64,000 nt of DNA, taken from the NCBI RefSeq assembly GCF_024449095.1, contig NZ_CP024627.1:1736001-1800000 (forward strand). Direction: 5' to 3'. Positions within the stretch are counted from its first letter, which is position 1. Each line of letters begins with the position of its first letter. Both the position numbers and the translations under genes were made by a program. A model generated the notes under the pieces. That model was not told the DNA's origin and did no database searches. It saw nothing but the letters and a program-made list of their open reading frames with translations. This document shows positions 38,228 through 48,128 of the stretch, piece by piece. This stretch comes from Vibrio coralliilyticus. GTDB lineage: Bacteria; Pseudomonadota; Gammaproteobacteria; Enterobacterales; Vibrionaceae.

Positions 38228-39883
38228 TTAAGCGACGACACTTTCTACTGCTTGTTGAGCTTGTGATTTATCCGCAGTATCCAGTTCTGTCAGTTGCCCA
38301 CTGTCCATTTTGAAAATGCGATCTGCCGCATCGAAGTAACGGTCATCGTGGGTAATAGCGATTACAGTCACGCCACGCTCCTTAAGCAGGGGCAGTAACT
38401 GTTGGTAAAAGACTTTTCTAAAGCGAGGGTCCTGATCTGCCGCCCATTCGTCGAGAAGCATGCAACCTCGCTGTTCGGCAACGGCCATCAGTAGCGCAAG
38501 ACGCTTACGCTGCCCCTGTGAATAACGAACATCCGACAAGCGACCATTCTCTTGAGTCACTTTGTGGCTCATTTCCAGACGCTCCATCCACTCGTTGATA
38601 TCGGCCTGTGGAACATCTTGGCCTTGTCCATCGGTTATCTGATGGAACAAGTAGAAGTCACTGAACACCGTAGAAAACTGCTGGCGATAGTGAGGCCAGT
38701 TGAGCTCAGTCATAGGTTGACCGTTCAAGAAAACATTACCTGTATGCGGGCGATAAAGGCCGGTCAGTAAACGAGCAAACGTTGATTTTCCGCTGCCATT
38801 ACCACCAATGATGAAGATCATCTCACCTTTCGAAGCTTTAAAATTGATCGGGCCAACTTTAAACGGACGGTCATCGCCATCCGCGCGGTATTCATACGTC
38901 ACTTGCTGGAGATCGATGCCTTCAAAGACTTCTGGTTGTTCATTAGCCTCAACAAGGTTTTCATTGTCACTTAAATCGAGCGATTCAAGCTTACGCATAG
39001 AAATATTGGCGCTAATCAGCCCCGGCAACGCACCGACTGCCGCCATAAGTGGCATGCGCATAAATAAGATGACCAGAGCAAAGGTAGAAGCGACGTCAAA
39101 ACCAGCCCATCCTAATCCCAACGCCAGATAAAAGTTGAGACCAATCAGTGCCAGTACAATCGTGTTAGCCATGTTGGCTGCAAAACCATTGTAGATGTCC
39201 GCTCTTGTGACTTCGTCTCTATAACCCTTAGCATTTGGGCTGAACTCATCCTCGAAATAACGACGAGCGCGATTTGGGTTAAGTGATAGCTCTTTGCGAC
39301 CGTCAATCAATGCCTGATAATCGTGATAAAGCTTGTCTTCAAAGTCACGAACTTGACGTACATGGAAAGTGATTCGAGTCACCAGTCCATAACCAATAAT
39401 ACCAGTCGCGCCTAACATCAGCAGGCTTACACCAAATAATGGTAGTGAGAGGAACGCGAGATAGGATAATGCCACTACGGTAAGTACCAAGCCATAAATC
39501 ATTTCCGGCAAAGTAACGAAGGCAATAGTAATGTTACGAATGTCAGTGTTCAGTGATGCCAGAACCCCGGCACTCCCGACATCTTCTATTTGTTCAATAT
39601 CCGTGTTGATCAATTGCTTAACCAATTGACAGCGCTTCGAATAAACGAACTGGTGACCTAACTTGTGCAGTGACACCTGCGCAACGGTTGCGGTGATCAA
39701 CAAAAGTACCAGTAAACCAGCAAATTGCCAGATAGCACTATGAACACTGGTTGTCTGACTCAATAGTTCATATTGAATAAAAGCAATCACGCCAATGCTG
39801 AGAAAGGCACTTGCCACACTCAACAAAATAACCAAAGCGAGCGCTTTATGTTGTTTATGGGCCAACTGAAAAAGTAATTTCAT
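38228..39883 (-). CDS. Siderophore exporter, SyrD/PvdE-type ABC transporter
   Basis: 551-aa half-transporter with six N-terminal membrane segments (about residues 15-290) fused to an ATPase domain: Walker A IGGNGSGKSTF near 363, signature YSQGQRKRLALL, Walker B GCMLLDEWAADQ and an H-loop in AITHDDRYF. This is the cyclic-peptide/siderophore export family, homodimeric in the inner membrane, moving the peptide to the periplasm. It is the first gene of the exporter-mbtH-NRPS operon and has a Fur-box-like site just upstream. Confidence 0.92.
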   Translation of the reverse strand: MKLLFQLAHKQHKALALVILLSVASAFLSIGVIAFIQYELLSQTTSVHSAIWQFAGLLVLLLITATVAQVSLHKLGHQFVYSKRCQLVKQLINTDIEQIEDVGSAGVLASLNTDIRNITIAFVTLPEMIYGLVLTVVALSYLAFLSLPLFGVSLLMLGATGIIGYGLVTRITFHVRQVRDFEDKLYHDYQALIDGRKELSLNPNRARRYFEDEFSPNAKGYRDEVTRADIYNGFAANMANTIVLALIGLNFYLALGLGWAGFDVASTFALVILFMRMPLMAAVGALPGLISANISMRKLESLDLSDNENLVEANEQPEVFEGIDLQQVTYEYRADGDDRPFKVGPINFKASKGEMIFIIGGNGSGKSTFARLLTGLYRPHTGNVFLNGQPMTELNWPHYRQQFSTVFSDFYLFHQITDGQGQDVPQADINEWMERLEMSHKVTQENGRLSDVRYSQGQRKRLALLMAVAEQRGCMLLDEWAADQDPRFRKVFYQQLLPLLKERGVTVIAITHDDRYFDAADRIFKMDSGQLTELDTADKSQAQQAVESVVA

Positions 39884-39906
39884 CTCAAATCCATGTATTA
39901 ATTATT

Positions 39907-39926
39907 ATTGTGATTATCATTATCAA
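39907..39926 (-). promoter_or_regulatory. Fur-box-like site upstream of exporter-mbtH-NRPS operon
   Basis: On the minus strand the site reads TTGATAATGATAATCACAAT, with the first 13 bases of the Fur consensus GATAATGATAATCATTATC intact. It lies 24-43 bp before the exporter start codon. No comparable site precedes mbtH or the first NRPS gene, so this promoter probably drives exporter, mbtH and both NRPS genes. Confidence 0.85.
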
Positions 39927-39983
39927 CAAATTTTAAAACAGAATTGAGGAAAGCTGAGCATTGCCTCCCTCATGACTAAAAAA

Positions 39984-41960
39984 TTAAAGTCTGCGAAGTC
40001 CCCACATCAGGTACATACCGCCAATCAAAGACGCCACCAAACCAGCTGGGATTTCTTGTGGGTACAACATTTGGCGCCCTAGCCAATCAGCGAAAAGCAT
40101 TAGTCCCATACCGACAAGCGCTGAACAAATCAGGTGCTCTCTAGCTCGACTAAAACCAAACAAACGAGCGAGATGCGGCGCCATCAAACCGATAAAACTC
40201 AATGGGCCAACAACGAGAGTGGCGCTCACTGTCAGCAATGCCACCAGCAGTAATAGCAAACCTCTCGCCTGCCCGACTTTGACTCCAAGTGCTCGTGAAC
40301 TGGCCTCTCCCAACGGTAGTATGTCCAGCCAGCGCACCGTTAAAAAACTGCCCCCTACAAGCACTAAAGTCGCAACAGTTAAAGGAAGCAAGGTCGCCTG
40401 TGTAACAAAGTAAGTGGAGCCAGAAAGCCAAGCTAGGACTTGGTAGCTCCTAGGGTCACCACCCGCCAATACGAAACTTTGTACTGCGTTCATCAGAGCT
40501 GTGATAGCGACACCGGTCAGCAGCACACGTTCAGGTTGGAACCCAGACTTACGGTTCAAAAGAACAATCACGGAGAGCGACGCCATCGAGCCCACAAGCC
40601 CACCTAAATACAAACCAACGAGACTAACGCCAATGCCAGAGAACATGGCAATGATCAAACCCAAAGCGGTACCAGAGCTGATGCCGATCACTTCAGGGCT
40701 CGCCATCGGGTTACCACTTAAACGCTGGATCACAGTACCTGCGGTAGCCAACATCACACCAGCCAGGGCGGCAGCAACAAGCCTAGGCCAACGCCACTCA
40801 AGCAGGTTCCACTCACCTGAGAACACTAGCCACTGCCAACCAGAGCTTTGGATTGAAATGGTACTAAAGATAAATAAAGCAACTGGAATAACGAGTGCAA
40901 CCAATACAATGGCATGACGATTCAGGCTCTTCACCTGCTCACTATGGCGTGTCATGACCGTTTGCGTCTGGGTTTGACTGCGCATCGACAACCTTGGCAG
41001 TAACCACAATAAAAGAGGAGCACCTAATGCAGCAGTTGCAGCGCCCGTTGGCACAATCATAGCGGCAATACCTGGGAGCTGCTGGATAAGCAGATCCGTA
41101 AGCGTTAGTAGTAAGCCACCTAACAGCATGGAGACGATTAACTTAGGCACAAGACGATGCACACCAGTTGCGCGAGCAATCGCTGGGGCAGCGAGGCCTA
41201 CGAAGCCAATCACGCCAACTTTAGCAACCACCCAAGATGTCAGTAACACTGCAAGACCAAGACATATTACGCGCAACTTCGCCAGAGACACGCCAAGGCT
41301 CTTCGCACCTTCTTCAGATAATTCCAACAAGGTTAGCGGCTTAACGAATAGAAATGAAATACCAATCGCTAACCCGAGTCTTGGGGCGAGATAAGCAATA
41401 TCAGACCACCCTGTCTGAACGAGAGAGCCCGCCCCCCAAATCATTAAGCCTGCTAGCTTATCTTGATTCATCATCAACAGAACTGTGCTGACAGCACCGA
41501 AATAAAGGTTAATCACCAGACCCGACACCACCACAACTGTCGGTGAAAGTGCACGACGCCATGACAGTGCAAATACCAGTGCCATTGTTCCCAAGCCACC
41601 AAGCAAAGCAATCAGTGATTTAGAAAACGTCAGTAACCAAGGGGCATACAAGGTTGCCATCATCAAAGCAAAACTAGCACCACTTGCCACACCCAAAGTG
41701 GATGGTGACGCCAAAGGGTTGCGCAATACTTGCTGCATCAGTACACCAGCAGCAGCCAAAGCCGCACCTGCAATCAGTGTCGTGAAAAATCTAGGCCACC
41801 AAGTTAGATGTAATCTAACCGACTCTGGCGACATCCAATCGGCTTGGAAAAGGCTATTCACGCCTGCTGAGAAATTGCCAGAGGCATTCAACTGAAAGCC
41901 TGCAATGGTCAGCATAAATGCCGCAAGTATCGCGACAAGACTAAGAGATAAGGTTTTCAT
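39984..41960 (-). CDS. fhuB: Ferric-hydroxamate ABC importer, fused permease (FhuB-type)
   Basis: 658 aa, two FecCD-type permease halves fused in one chain as in FhuB (about 660 aa). Each half has about ten membrane segments and an internal repeat ([20 protein letters not shown] in the first, [20 protein letters not shown] in the second). It forms the inner-membrane channel for ferric siderophore with the ATPase and binding protein encoded just upstream. Its start overlaps the binding-protein stop by 4 nt (ATGA). Confidence 0.94.
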   Translation of the reverse strand: MKTLSLSLVAILAAFMLTIAGFQLNASGNFSAGVNSLFQADWMSPESVRLHLTWWPRFFTTLIAGAALAAAGVLMQQVLRNPLASPSTLGVASGASFALMMATLYAPWLLTFSKSLIALLGGLGTMALVFALSWRRALSPTVVVVSGLVINLYFGAVSTVLLMMNQDKLAGLMIWGAGSLVQTGWSDIAYLAPRLGLAIGISFLFVKPLTLLELSEEGAKSLGVSLAKLRVICLGLAVLLTSWVVAKVGVIGFVGLAAPAIARATGVHRLVPKLIVSMLLGGLLLTLTDLLIQQLPGIAAMIVPTGAATAALGAPLLLWLLPRLSMRSQTQTQTVMTRHSEQVKSLNRHAIVLVALVIPVALFIFSTISIQSSGWQWLVFSGEWNLLEWRWPRLVAAALAGVMLATAGTVIQRLSGNPMASPEVIGISSGTALGLIIAMFSGIGVSLVGLYLGGLVGSMASLSVIVLLNRKSGFQPERVLLTGVAITALMNAVQSFVLAGGDPRSYQVLAWLSGSTYFVTQATLLPLTVATLVLVGGSFLTVRWLDILPLGEASSRALGVKVGQARGLLLLLVALLTVSATLVVGPLSFIGLMAPHLARLFGFSRAREHLICSALVGMGLMLFADWLGRQMLYPQEIPAGLVASLIGGMYLMWGLRRL

Positions 41961-42838
41961 TGGGTTACCTCCTCAGCCAGAGCAGAGGTGACCAAATTAG
42001 CGAAACGCATCGCTGAGGGTAAACCACCAAAACTCCATGTTGGTTTTACGGTGATTACCGGACGACCCGTTTGCTCAATCAAATATTGCCAATATTGGTC
42101 TTGCGCTAAATGTTCCTTTACGCCAACAGGAAGAGGTTCTATAACGACAAATTGCGCATCGATACCCTGTAACTTATCAACACCTGTGAGAGCAAAGCCC
42201 CACGCGTTAGTCGCTTTGTCCCAAGCATTCTGAATGCCCAACTGATCCAATGCCACTTTATAGATGCTGTTCTCACCAAATACTCGAACATGTTTGGTAT
42301 CCATAAACTGTACTAAAAGCACTGGAGCTATGTTGTCAGGCAGTGTTGCTTTTAGGTCATTCAATTCAGCTTCACTATTGGCTATAAGCTGTTCAGCTTG
42401 CTTATCAGCGTTAACCTCTTTTGCCATGCGGCGTGTGAAATCAGTGACGGCTTCCCAGTTAACCTCACCCACTTTATACAGACCAAGGATTTTTACGGGT
42501 GCAATACGAGATAACTGAGTCTCCAGCGAAGCAAAACGAGGAGAAAGGAAAATGGTGTCGAGGTTTAGCTCAGATAACCTTTCTTGGTTAGGCTGAGTGC
42601 GCAGACCAACGTCCACAGTCTCATCCGGTATTTTCGGACTTCTGACCCAGTCGTTGTAATCCGATTGTTGAGCCGATGCCACAGGCGTAACGCCAAGAGC
42701 GATCATGGTTTCAGTCTGAGACCAGTCAATGGACATCACTCGCAGTTTATCTTGTGAAACCTCTGATCCAGCCATGGCAGGCATTACTGCGGTCAACGTA
42801 GTAAGACAAGCGATTGTCATTCGTTTGATGTTTAGCAT
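41957..42838 (-). CDS. fhuD: Ferric-hydroxamate periplasmic binding protein (FhuD-type)
   Basis: 293 aa with a signal peptide (cleavage likely after AMAGS, about residue 24) and a class III periplasmic binding fold: [45 protein letters not shown] and a C-terminal [12 protein letters not shown]. It delivers the ferric siderophore from the outer-membrane receptor to the permease. It overlaps the ATPase gene by 7 nt and the permease gene by 4 nt. There is no lipobox, so it is soluble in the periplasm. Confidence 0.92.
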   Translation of the reverse strand: MLNIKRMTIACLTTLTAVMPAMAGSEVSQDKLRVMSIDWSQTETMIALGVTPVASAQQSDYNDWVRSPKIPDETVDVGLRTQPNQERLSELNLDTIFLSPRFASLETQLSRIAPVKILGLYKVGEVNWEAVTDFTRRMAKEVNADKQAEQLIANSEAELNDLKATLPDNIAPVLLVQFMDTKHVRVFGENSIYKVALDQLGIQNAWDKATNAWGFALTGVDKLQGIDAQFVVIEPLPVGVKEHLAQDQYWQYLIEQTGRPVITVKPTWSFGGLPSAMRFANLVTSALAEEVTQ

Positions 42839-43596
42839 GGCATTGCAACCGGGTAACCTGCAGCGTGGTCGGTGATCTGCATTTCGATACCATATATATC
42901 GTTTAGCTGCTGTTCGTTAAACACTTCAGAAACAGAGCCCTGAGCGATCATTTTCCCGCTATGAAGTGCCACTATGTGGTCGCAAAAACGAGCGGCCATG
43001 TTGATATCGTGTATCACGATAAGAACGCCTAATTCGAGTTCAGTGGACAGTTTCTTTATTAGTTCAAGCATTTCTACTTGGTGAGCGATATCCAGAGCAG
43101 ACAAGGGCTCATCCAAAAGCAGATATTGAGTTCTCTGAGCCAGAAGCATGGCTAACCACACTCGCTGACGTTCACCACCTGACAAAGTATCAACCAAGCG
43201 GTCTGCATACTTTTCTGTATCTGTCATCTGCATCGCTTGTTGAATGAACTCTTTATCTTTCGCACCTAAACGTCCAAGTAAGCCGTGCCACGGGTAGCGA
43301 CCAAAACTCACTAGGTCTTTTCCTGAAAGGCTATCGGTCGATGGTAAATGCTGAGGAAGATAGGCAATTTGCTGAGCGAATTTCTTATCTGACCAATCGG
43401 AAACTGATTTGCCTTGTAGCAAGACATCTCCGCTGGTGGCATTTTGCTGCTGTGCGAGAAGTTTAAGTAACGTTGATTTACCTGAGCCGTTGTGACCGAC
43501 AAGCGCATAAATCTTGCCAGGCTCAAAATTCATATCAAAATCTGACAACAAGTTTCTGTTGCCAACGCTAAATGCTAGTTTTCTAGCTTCGAGCAT
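42832..43596 (-). CDS. fhuC: Ferric-hydroxamate ABC importer ATPase (FhuC-type)
   Basis: 254 aa ABC ATPase: Walker A GHNGSGKSTLLKLL near residue 34, signature LSGGERQRVWLAMLL, Walker B YLLLDEPLSALDI and H-loop VIHDINMAARF. It energises ferric-siderophore import by the FhuB-type permease. It is the first gene of the fhuCDB-like operon; the 177-bp gap upstream holds a Fur-box-like site shared with the divergent PPTase gene. Confidence 0.94.
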   Translation of the reverse strand: MLEARKLAFSVGNRNLLSDFDMNFEPGKIYALVGHNGSGKSTLLKLLAQQQNATSGDVLLQGKSVSDWSDKKFAQQIAYLPQHLPSTDSLSGKDLVSFGRYPWHGLLGRLGAKDKEFIQQAMQMTDTEKYADRLVDTLSGGERQRVWLAMLLAQRTQYLLLDEPLSALDIAHQVEMLELIKKLSTELELGVLIVIHDINMAARFCDHIVALHSGKMIAQGSVSEVFNEQQLNDIYGIEMQITDHAAGYPVAMPC

Positions 43597-43685
43597 ATTA
43601 TTTCCCTTAAACTCTCTTTTTACATAGGGTTAATCAATAAAAACTATCAATTAACAAGGTGGAATTTATATAACAGCAAATAGAT

Positions 43686-43710
43686 AAATGCAAACCATTT
43701 TCATTTGCAA
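43686..43710. promoter_or_regulatory. Fur-box-like site between importer operon and PPTase gene
   Basis: AAATGCAAACCATTTTCATT followed by TGCAA. It resembles the AATGANAAT-type Vibrio Fur box more than the E. coli consensus. It lies about 90 bp from the fhuC-like start and 65 bp from the PPTase start, so it could control both directions. Weaker match than the two other sites. Confidence 0.55.
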
Positions 43711-43773
43711 TACTATTTACAGATGATATGGTGCCACCCTGTTTCATAAGGGTTAAGCTTAAAGATTTAAGAA

Positions 43774-44487
43774 ATGAACACTCTGATTAAAAGCGAACAA
43801 AATTGGCTTCAAAGTCTTCCACACCTGCCATTTACTGTTAATCAAATGGAACTGGTTGTTTGCATGGTTTCATACGATAAGTCTCTGTTTACCAAATCAC
43901 TTTATTCAATTCGTGTTCTGCCCAATTCAATACGAAAGGCACATTTTTCACGTCAGGCTGAATTTGTCGCAGGCCGCACTGCAGCTGAAAACGCCATGGC
44001 ACTTCTTGGTGAGTCGCACAAGATAGGCATAAATTTAGATCGCTCTCCCAATTTCCCATCTCACTTGACTGGCTCAATTTCTCACTGTGAAAACTACGCG
44101 CTTGCCGTCGTAGAGAGGAAGACAAAACTAGCGGATCATCACCTAGGCGTGGATATCCAACGTGTTCTTTCAGATCAGGAAGTACAAGATACTCAGGCTT
44201 TTATTGCGAGAGAAGAGGAAATAGACTTGCTTGTTCAAACAGGTCTAAGTCGAAATGAAGCGGTCACATTATTGTTTTCAGCGAAAGAGTCACTCTACAA
44301 AGCTATCTACCCTCAAGTTCAGGAGATCCTTGAGTTCGATGTCGTTCGTTTAGTGAAAAGTAGTGAAAATAGTTTAAGGTTCGAATCGAACCAATATCTG
44401 ATTTCGAAGGGAATTTCTAGGACTTTGGAGAGTCACTATGCATGGTTTCAACAGTGTGTGATTTGTCTCTCTAAAGTGGCAGTATAA
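43774..44487 (+). CDS. 4'-phosphopantetheinyl transferase, EntD/Sfp type
   Basis: 237 aa. It carries the EntD-like motifs: RQAEFVAGRTAAENAM (residues about 65-80), GSISHCENYALAVV, the Mg-binding GVDIQRV near residue 126 and FSAKESLYKAIYP near 169. It transfers phosphopantetheine from CoA to the carrier-protein serines of the NRPSs, switching them on. It is the only gene of the siderophore locus on the plus strand, divergent from the fhuCDB-like operon. Having its own PPTase makes the locus transferable as a unit. Confidence 0.93.
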   Translation: MNTLIKSEQNWLQSLPHLPFTVNQMELVVCMVSYDKSLFTKSLYSIRVLPNSIRKAHFSRQAEFVAGRTAAENAMALLGESHKIGINLDRSPNFPSHLTGSISHCENYALAVVERKTKLADHHLGVDIQRVLSDQEVQDTQAFIAREEEIDLLVQTGLSRNEAVTLLFSAKESLYKAIYPQVQEILEFDVVRLVKSSENSLRFESNQYLISKGISRTLESHYAWFQQCVICLSKVAV

Positions 44488-44515
44488 ATACGGCAGTGCT
44501 ATCCACTACCGTATT
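44487..44515. terminator. Stem-loop between convergent PPTase and glycerate kinase genes
   Basis: AATACGGCAGTG and CACTACCGTATT form a 12-bp stem with one mismatch around a 5-nt loop. It fills the 36-bp gap between two convergent stop codons and overlaps the PPTase stop, so it probably serves both directions. There is no strong T-run, hence moderate confidence. Confidence 0.55.
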
Positions 44516-44523
44516 CGCTGAAC

Positions 44524-45660
44524 CTAATGACTTATCTGATAAGTCCGAGCTACGTTTTCTGCAACATTTGCTAGGTTAGTAGCGGCTTCATCAAATGCTT
44601 CTTGCAGCGACATTGGCCTAGGTAAACAGGCATAGACAGCATCAATACCGTGCTCATAGACCGCTTGAAAATTATTCCCAGTACAACCTGCAATCGCTAT
44701 GACAGGAAGATCAAATTGCTTAGCTAGCTTTGATACCCCTACGGGAGTTTTACCATGAACCGTTTGGTCATCAATTTTACCTTCACCAGTGATCACTAAA
44801 TTCGCACCCATCAGTTTTGACTCTAACTCAACCGTGTCCAGAACAATCTCTATACCCGGCTTTAATACTGCATTAGCGTAGCCAAGTAAAGCCGCGCCCA
44901 TTCCACCAGCCGCACCAGCACCAGCCGCAGTAAGCACAGCAACACCAGCACTTTTTTCCGTTACTTGACCAAAAATCTCTAAAGATTGATCGAGCAAGGC
45001 CACATCTTGCTCATTTGCCCCTTTTTGTGGTCCAAAGACAGCAGATGCACCTTTATCACCACAAAGAGGGTTATCTACATCACATGCGACGACCACTTCA
45101 CATTGTCGTAGTCGCGGATCCAGATTGGAAGTATCAACACTTTCTAGGTTTGCTAGGCTTGCACCGCCAACAGGCACAAACTCTTCGCCTGTTTTATCTA
45201 AGAAAGTAACACCTAATGCGGCAAGCATCCCAGCGCCAGCGTCATTAGTCGCGCTGCCACCCAATCCGACAATTAGCTTTGTTACACCTTGATTTAACGC
45301 GTGCTTAATCAGCTCACCAGTTCCGAAGCTGGTTGTGATCTTAGGGTCTCGTTTTTCTGCTGGGACAAGGTGTAAACCACTTGCTTCAGCCATTTCGATC
45401 ACAGCGGTTTTGCTGTCACCCAAAACACCATAGAAAGCTTGCACTGGTTGACCTAATGGTCCTGTTACCTCAGTGAAGACTTTCTTCCCAGCACTAGCAT
45501 CAATTAAAGACTGAACCGTCCCTTCCCCACCATCGGCAACTGGCACTTTGACAAACTCAGCATTAGGCCATACTTTTTCCAAGCCTGTCTGGATTGACTG
45601 AGCTACTTCTATTGCGGATAAACTTTCTTTAAATGAGTCTGGAGCGATAACAATCTTCAT
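44524..45660 (-). CDS. Glycerate kinase (GarK/GlxK family)
   Basis: 378 aa, usual length for the family. It phosphorylates D-glycerate to 2-phosphoglycerate (the GarK type; 3-phosphoglycerate is less likely), feeding glycolate or sugar-diacid catabolism into glycolysis. Conserved segments are the start MKIVIAPDSFKESLSA, PVADGGEGTVQSL, GLGGSATNDAGAGMLAALG and the C-terminal VITGEGKIDDQTVHGKTP. It lies 120 bp downstream of a CdaR-type regulator gene on the same strand, the pairing expected for sugar-diacid regulation. Confidence 0.95.
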   Translation of the reverse strand: MKIVIAPDSFKESLSAIEVAQSIQTGLEKVWPNAEFVKVPVADGGEGTVQSLIDASAGKKVFTEVTGPLGQPVQAFYGVLGDSKTAVIEMAEASGLHLVPAEKRDPKITTSFGTGELIKHALNQGVTKLIVGLGGSATNDAGAGMLAALGVTFLDKTGEEFVPVGGASLANLESVDTSNLDPRLRQCEVVVACDVDNPLCGDKGASAVFGPQKGANEQDVALLDQSLEIFGQVTEKSAGVAVLTAAGAGAAGGMGAALLGYANAVLKPGIEIVLDTVELESKLMGANLVITGEGKIDDQTVHGKTPVGVSKLAKQFDLPVIAIAGCTGNNFQAVYEHGIDAVYACLPRPMSLQEAFDEAATNLANVAENVARTYQISH

Positions 45661-45722
45661 ATTGGCCTATTCCTTTCCACCGTTACTGTAGACATTATGG
45701 AACAAAACAAGAGCCACAACAC

Positions 45723-45778
45723 TGTGCAAACTAACAAAATAAAATCATAATTAAACTTAATTATTGTATATTTGCACA
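45723..45778. promoter_or_regulatory. Inverted TGTGCAAA arms, candidate CdaR operator
   Basis: CTGTGCAAA starts at 45722 and its inverse TTTGCACAAT starts at 45771. The 8-bp arms are 40 bp apart with AT-rich DNA between them, all within the gap between the regulator gene and the glycerate kinase gene. The position suits an operator for the kinase promoter. Binding by the CdaR-like protein is inference. Confidence 0.4.
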
Positions 45779-45780
45779 AT

Positions 45781-46884
45781 TTAACTAAGCTTACCAAGCT
45801 GAATAGCCAGATAAAGCTGCGCCATATGAGAGAAATCTGTTGTCTCAAATCCGGTGATTTCTGTGATCTTGTCCAAACGGTATTTTAGAGTATTTCGATG
45901 AATAAACAATTTGGAAGCCGTATCATTTGCGCTGCCATTAGCATCAAAGTAGGCCTCCAAGGTCGCGACTAGCTGGCCTGATTTATCATGCTCGGTCAAG
46001 GTGGCTATCATTTGTGACAGTTGCTCTCCCTGCCAAGTACCATGCAACGGTGCTAATAAAACTGGCAACTGATACTCTTCAAGAAGATAAACCGCATTCT
46101 TAGGGCGCGCCGCTTTGCCTATTTTCATTACCTGAAGCGCTGAGTGGTACGCGGTTTGCCATTCATCTAGACTGTGGGCAAACTTTCCCGTTGAGATCTT
46201 TAGATTTCGACATGGTATTTGCTCTAACCAATGAAGCCACTCGTTCACTTTGCCTACGCTCAAAGGCTGTTCAGTTGGAACAAATATAACTAAATGGCGA
46301 GCAGACAAGTGAGCGCAGAGATGATGTCCCGACTTTTGGTACAGATGCTCCGTAAGAGTTGTGGTTGAACTATCTTGATTTGGCATCTCGACCAGCAGTA
46401 GCTCCCATGAATCACTCGGATTCACTGAGATTTGTTCAGCACCATCACGCATTTCCGATGGGGTCAAACGCCCTGTTAAACAGGCTAGGATAAATTCATC
46501 TTTATATCGCCTGTCACGTTGAACTTTTTCCAGCAGGTCAGCTTGATCAATAATCAGCTCAGCCGTCATTGCCACAAGTTCAGCTACACCACGAATCTCA
46601 CTAGGCTCCCCTGTAATCCCCACCACACCAAGGATCGCATTCTTATGCTTTAATAACAGGTTAACACCGGGTTTAACCCCAGATAAGAGTTTGCAGTCTT
46701 CTGAAGTGACTTCAACTGACGCTTTTCGGTTTAACGCTAGCAATGCCCCGTCATGGGTCTGGCCAATGCGTGATTTCTCTCCACTCGCGACGACCATACC
46801 AGCATTGTTCATTACGTTAATGTTGTGACCAATAATCGGCATTGTGCGATCAACAATTCGTTGAGCAAGCTGAGCATCTAACAT
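45781..46884 (-). CDS. cdaR: CdaR-type sugar-diacid regulator
   Basis: 367 aa. N-terminal sugar-diacid recognition domain (about 1-135; LAQRIVDRTMPIIGHNINVM, SRIGQTHDGALLAL) and a C-terminal PucR-type helix-turn-helix (about 310-360; YFDANGSANDTASKLFIHRN, then TLKYRLDKI). CdaR activates uptake and breakdown of glucarate, galactarate and glycerate. Its location just upstream of the glycerate kinase gene agrees. No transporter or dehydratase for sugar diacids is in the window. Confidence 0.93.
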   Translation of the reverse strand: MLDAQLAQRIVDRTMPIIGHNINVMNNAGMVVASGEKSRIGQTHDGALLALNRKASVEVTSEDCKLLSGVKPGVNLLLKHKNAILGVVGITGEPSEIRGVAELVAMTAELIIDQADLLEKVQRDRRYKDEFILACLTGRLTPSEMRDGAEQISVNPSDSWELLLVEMPNQDSSTTTLTEHLYQKSGHHLCAHLSARHLVIFVPTEQPLSVGKVNEWLHWLEQIPCRNLKISTGKFAHSLDEWQTAYHSALQVMKIGKAARPKNAVYLLEEYQLPVLLAPLHGTWQGEQLSQMIATLTEHDKSGQLVATLEAYFDANGSANDTASKLFIHRNTLKYRLDKITEITGFETTDFSHMAQLYLAIQLGKLS

Positions 46885-47030
46885 GATCTTCCCTGAACTC
46901 TTTGATTTTTAAACTTTAGAGAGTCTGACAGATCTCTACTCCTGCTCCTACAAGATTTTCATTGTTTTGCATAAAAGTGACAATAGAAGAAAATGACACA
47001 TATGCCAGTGGCATCAATTTAACCAATGGC

Positions 47031-47963
47031 TCATGAAGTTTCCACTTCAGCAGAAAAAGCAGCGATCAAGTGCTCCAAAAACAGTTTGAGGCGTTTAGGT
47101 TGATATTTACGGTCACGGTAGACGGCATAAAGCTCAGAGTCATTCATTGAAGAAATGGGCTTAAAGTCGACGCGAAAATCTGGTAATAACACCTGCAATG
47201 CACCCATTTTTATATCAGTCTCAACATCTAACCTTGATTTAAGCGCAATTCCCACTCCTTCCCTAGCCCAATGACGTATTACCTCACCATCATCTGAACA
47301 GCGAAAACTCCACACTTGCTGGGATGAATTACTCTTAGACTCTCTGTGCTGAAAGTACCAAAGCTTCATCTCTTGCTCATTTCTCAGCAGAGATAAGCAC
47401 TGGTGTGTTTGGAGTTGTTCAGGAGAATTGGGCCGACCATGGCAGTCAATATAAGCGGGTGACGCGACCAAAACACGTTCACTCACTGCTAGTTTTCTGG
47501 CAATCATGCCACTGTCGGGAGGAGAACCATAACGTATCTGAAGATCAAGGTTACTTTCCGACAAGCTAGATAAATTATCATGCAGTAATAGATGAGGCAC
47601 AACTTTGGGATATAGCCGCTGAAAGGTATCGATAGCAGGCATAACGAACTGCTTCCCAATATCTTTAGGTGCTGAAATTCGTATTTGCCCCTCTATTTGA
47701 ACAGCGGTGTTCTGCAATTTCGCTTCTGCTTCACGGACGCTTTCTAAAATCTGCAGACAGGACTCATAATAATTGAGGCCAGAATCTGTCAGCGCGATAT
47801 GTCGCGTATTGCGATTGAGGAGTTTAACGCCGTGTCGTTCTTCAAGCCCTTGTAACCTTGCTGTTACAGTGGCAGGTGATAATCCAAGCTCTCTGCCGGC
47901 ACTTGCCAACCCTTGATGTTTGACAATCAGAGTGAACAATTCCATATCCGCTAATTTATCCAT
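47031..47963 (-). CDS. LysR-family transcriptional regulator
   Basis: About 310 aa from the ATG at 47963 (MDKLADMELFTLIV), which has AAGG just upstream; an open frame extends 19 codons further but lacks family similarity. An N-terminal winged helix (LASAGRELGLSPATVTARLQ, then GLEERHGVKLLNRNTRH) is followed by a substrate-binding domain (IEGQIRISAPKDIGKQF). It resembles the DsdC/CrgA-like subgroup that often controls nearby oxidoreductases, but no clear target is adjacent. It is downstream of the DUF535 gene on the same strand, separated by 165 bp. Confidence 0.9.
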   Translation of the reverse strand: MDKLADMELFTLIVKHQGLASAGRELGLSPATVTARLQGLEERHGVKLLNRNTRHIALTDSGLNYYESCLQILESVREAEAKLQNTAVQIEGQIRISAPKDIGKQFVMPAIDTFQRLYPKVVPHLLLHDNLSSLSESNLDLQIRYGSPPDSGMIARKLAVSERVLVASPAYIDCHGRPNSPEQLQTHQCLSLLRNEQEMKLWYFQHRESKSNSSQQVWSFRCSDDGEVIRHWAREGVGIALKSRLDVETDIKMGALQVLLPDFRVDFKPISSMNDSELYAVYRDRKYQPKRLKLFLEHLIAAFSAEVETS

Positions 47964-48128
47964 ATACCTTTTCACACCATTGTTCGGGATAGCTAAATTA
48001 TAAATTTTACTTTCACTCAATTATCAATTAATAGCAAACAAATAAAATGCACTCATCGCCCGATAAAGTGAAAAAACGAATGATGGCCAACCTCTTAAGC
48101 CACGTGAAAACACTTTCTATATCGATGT

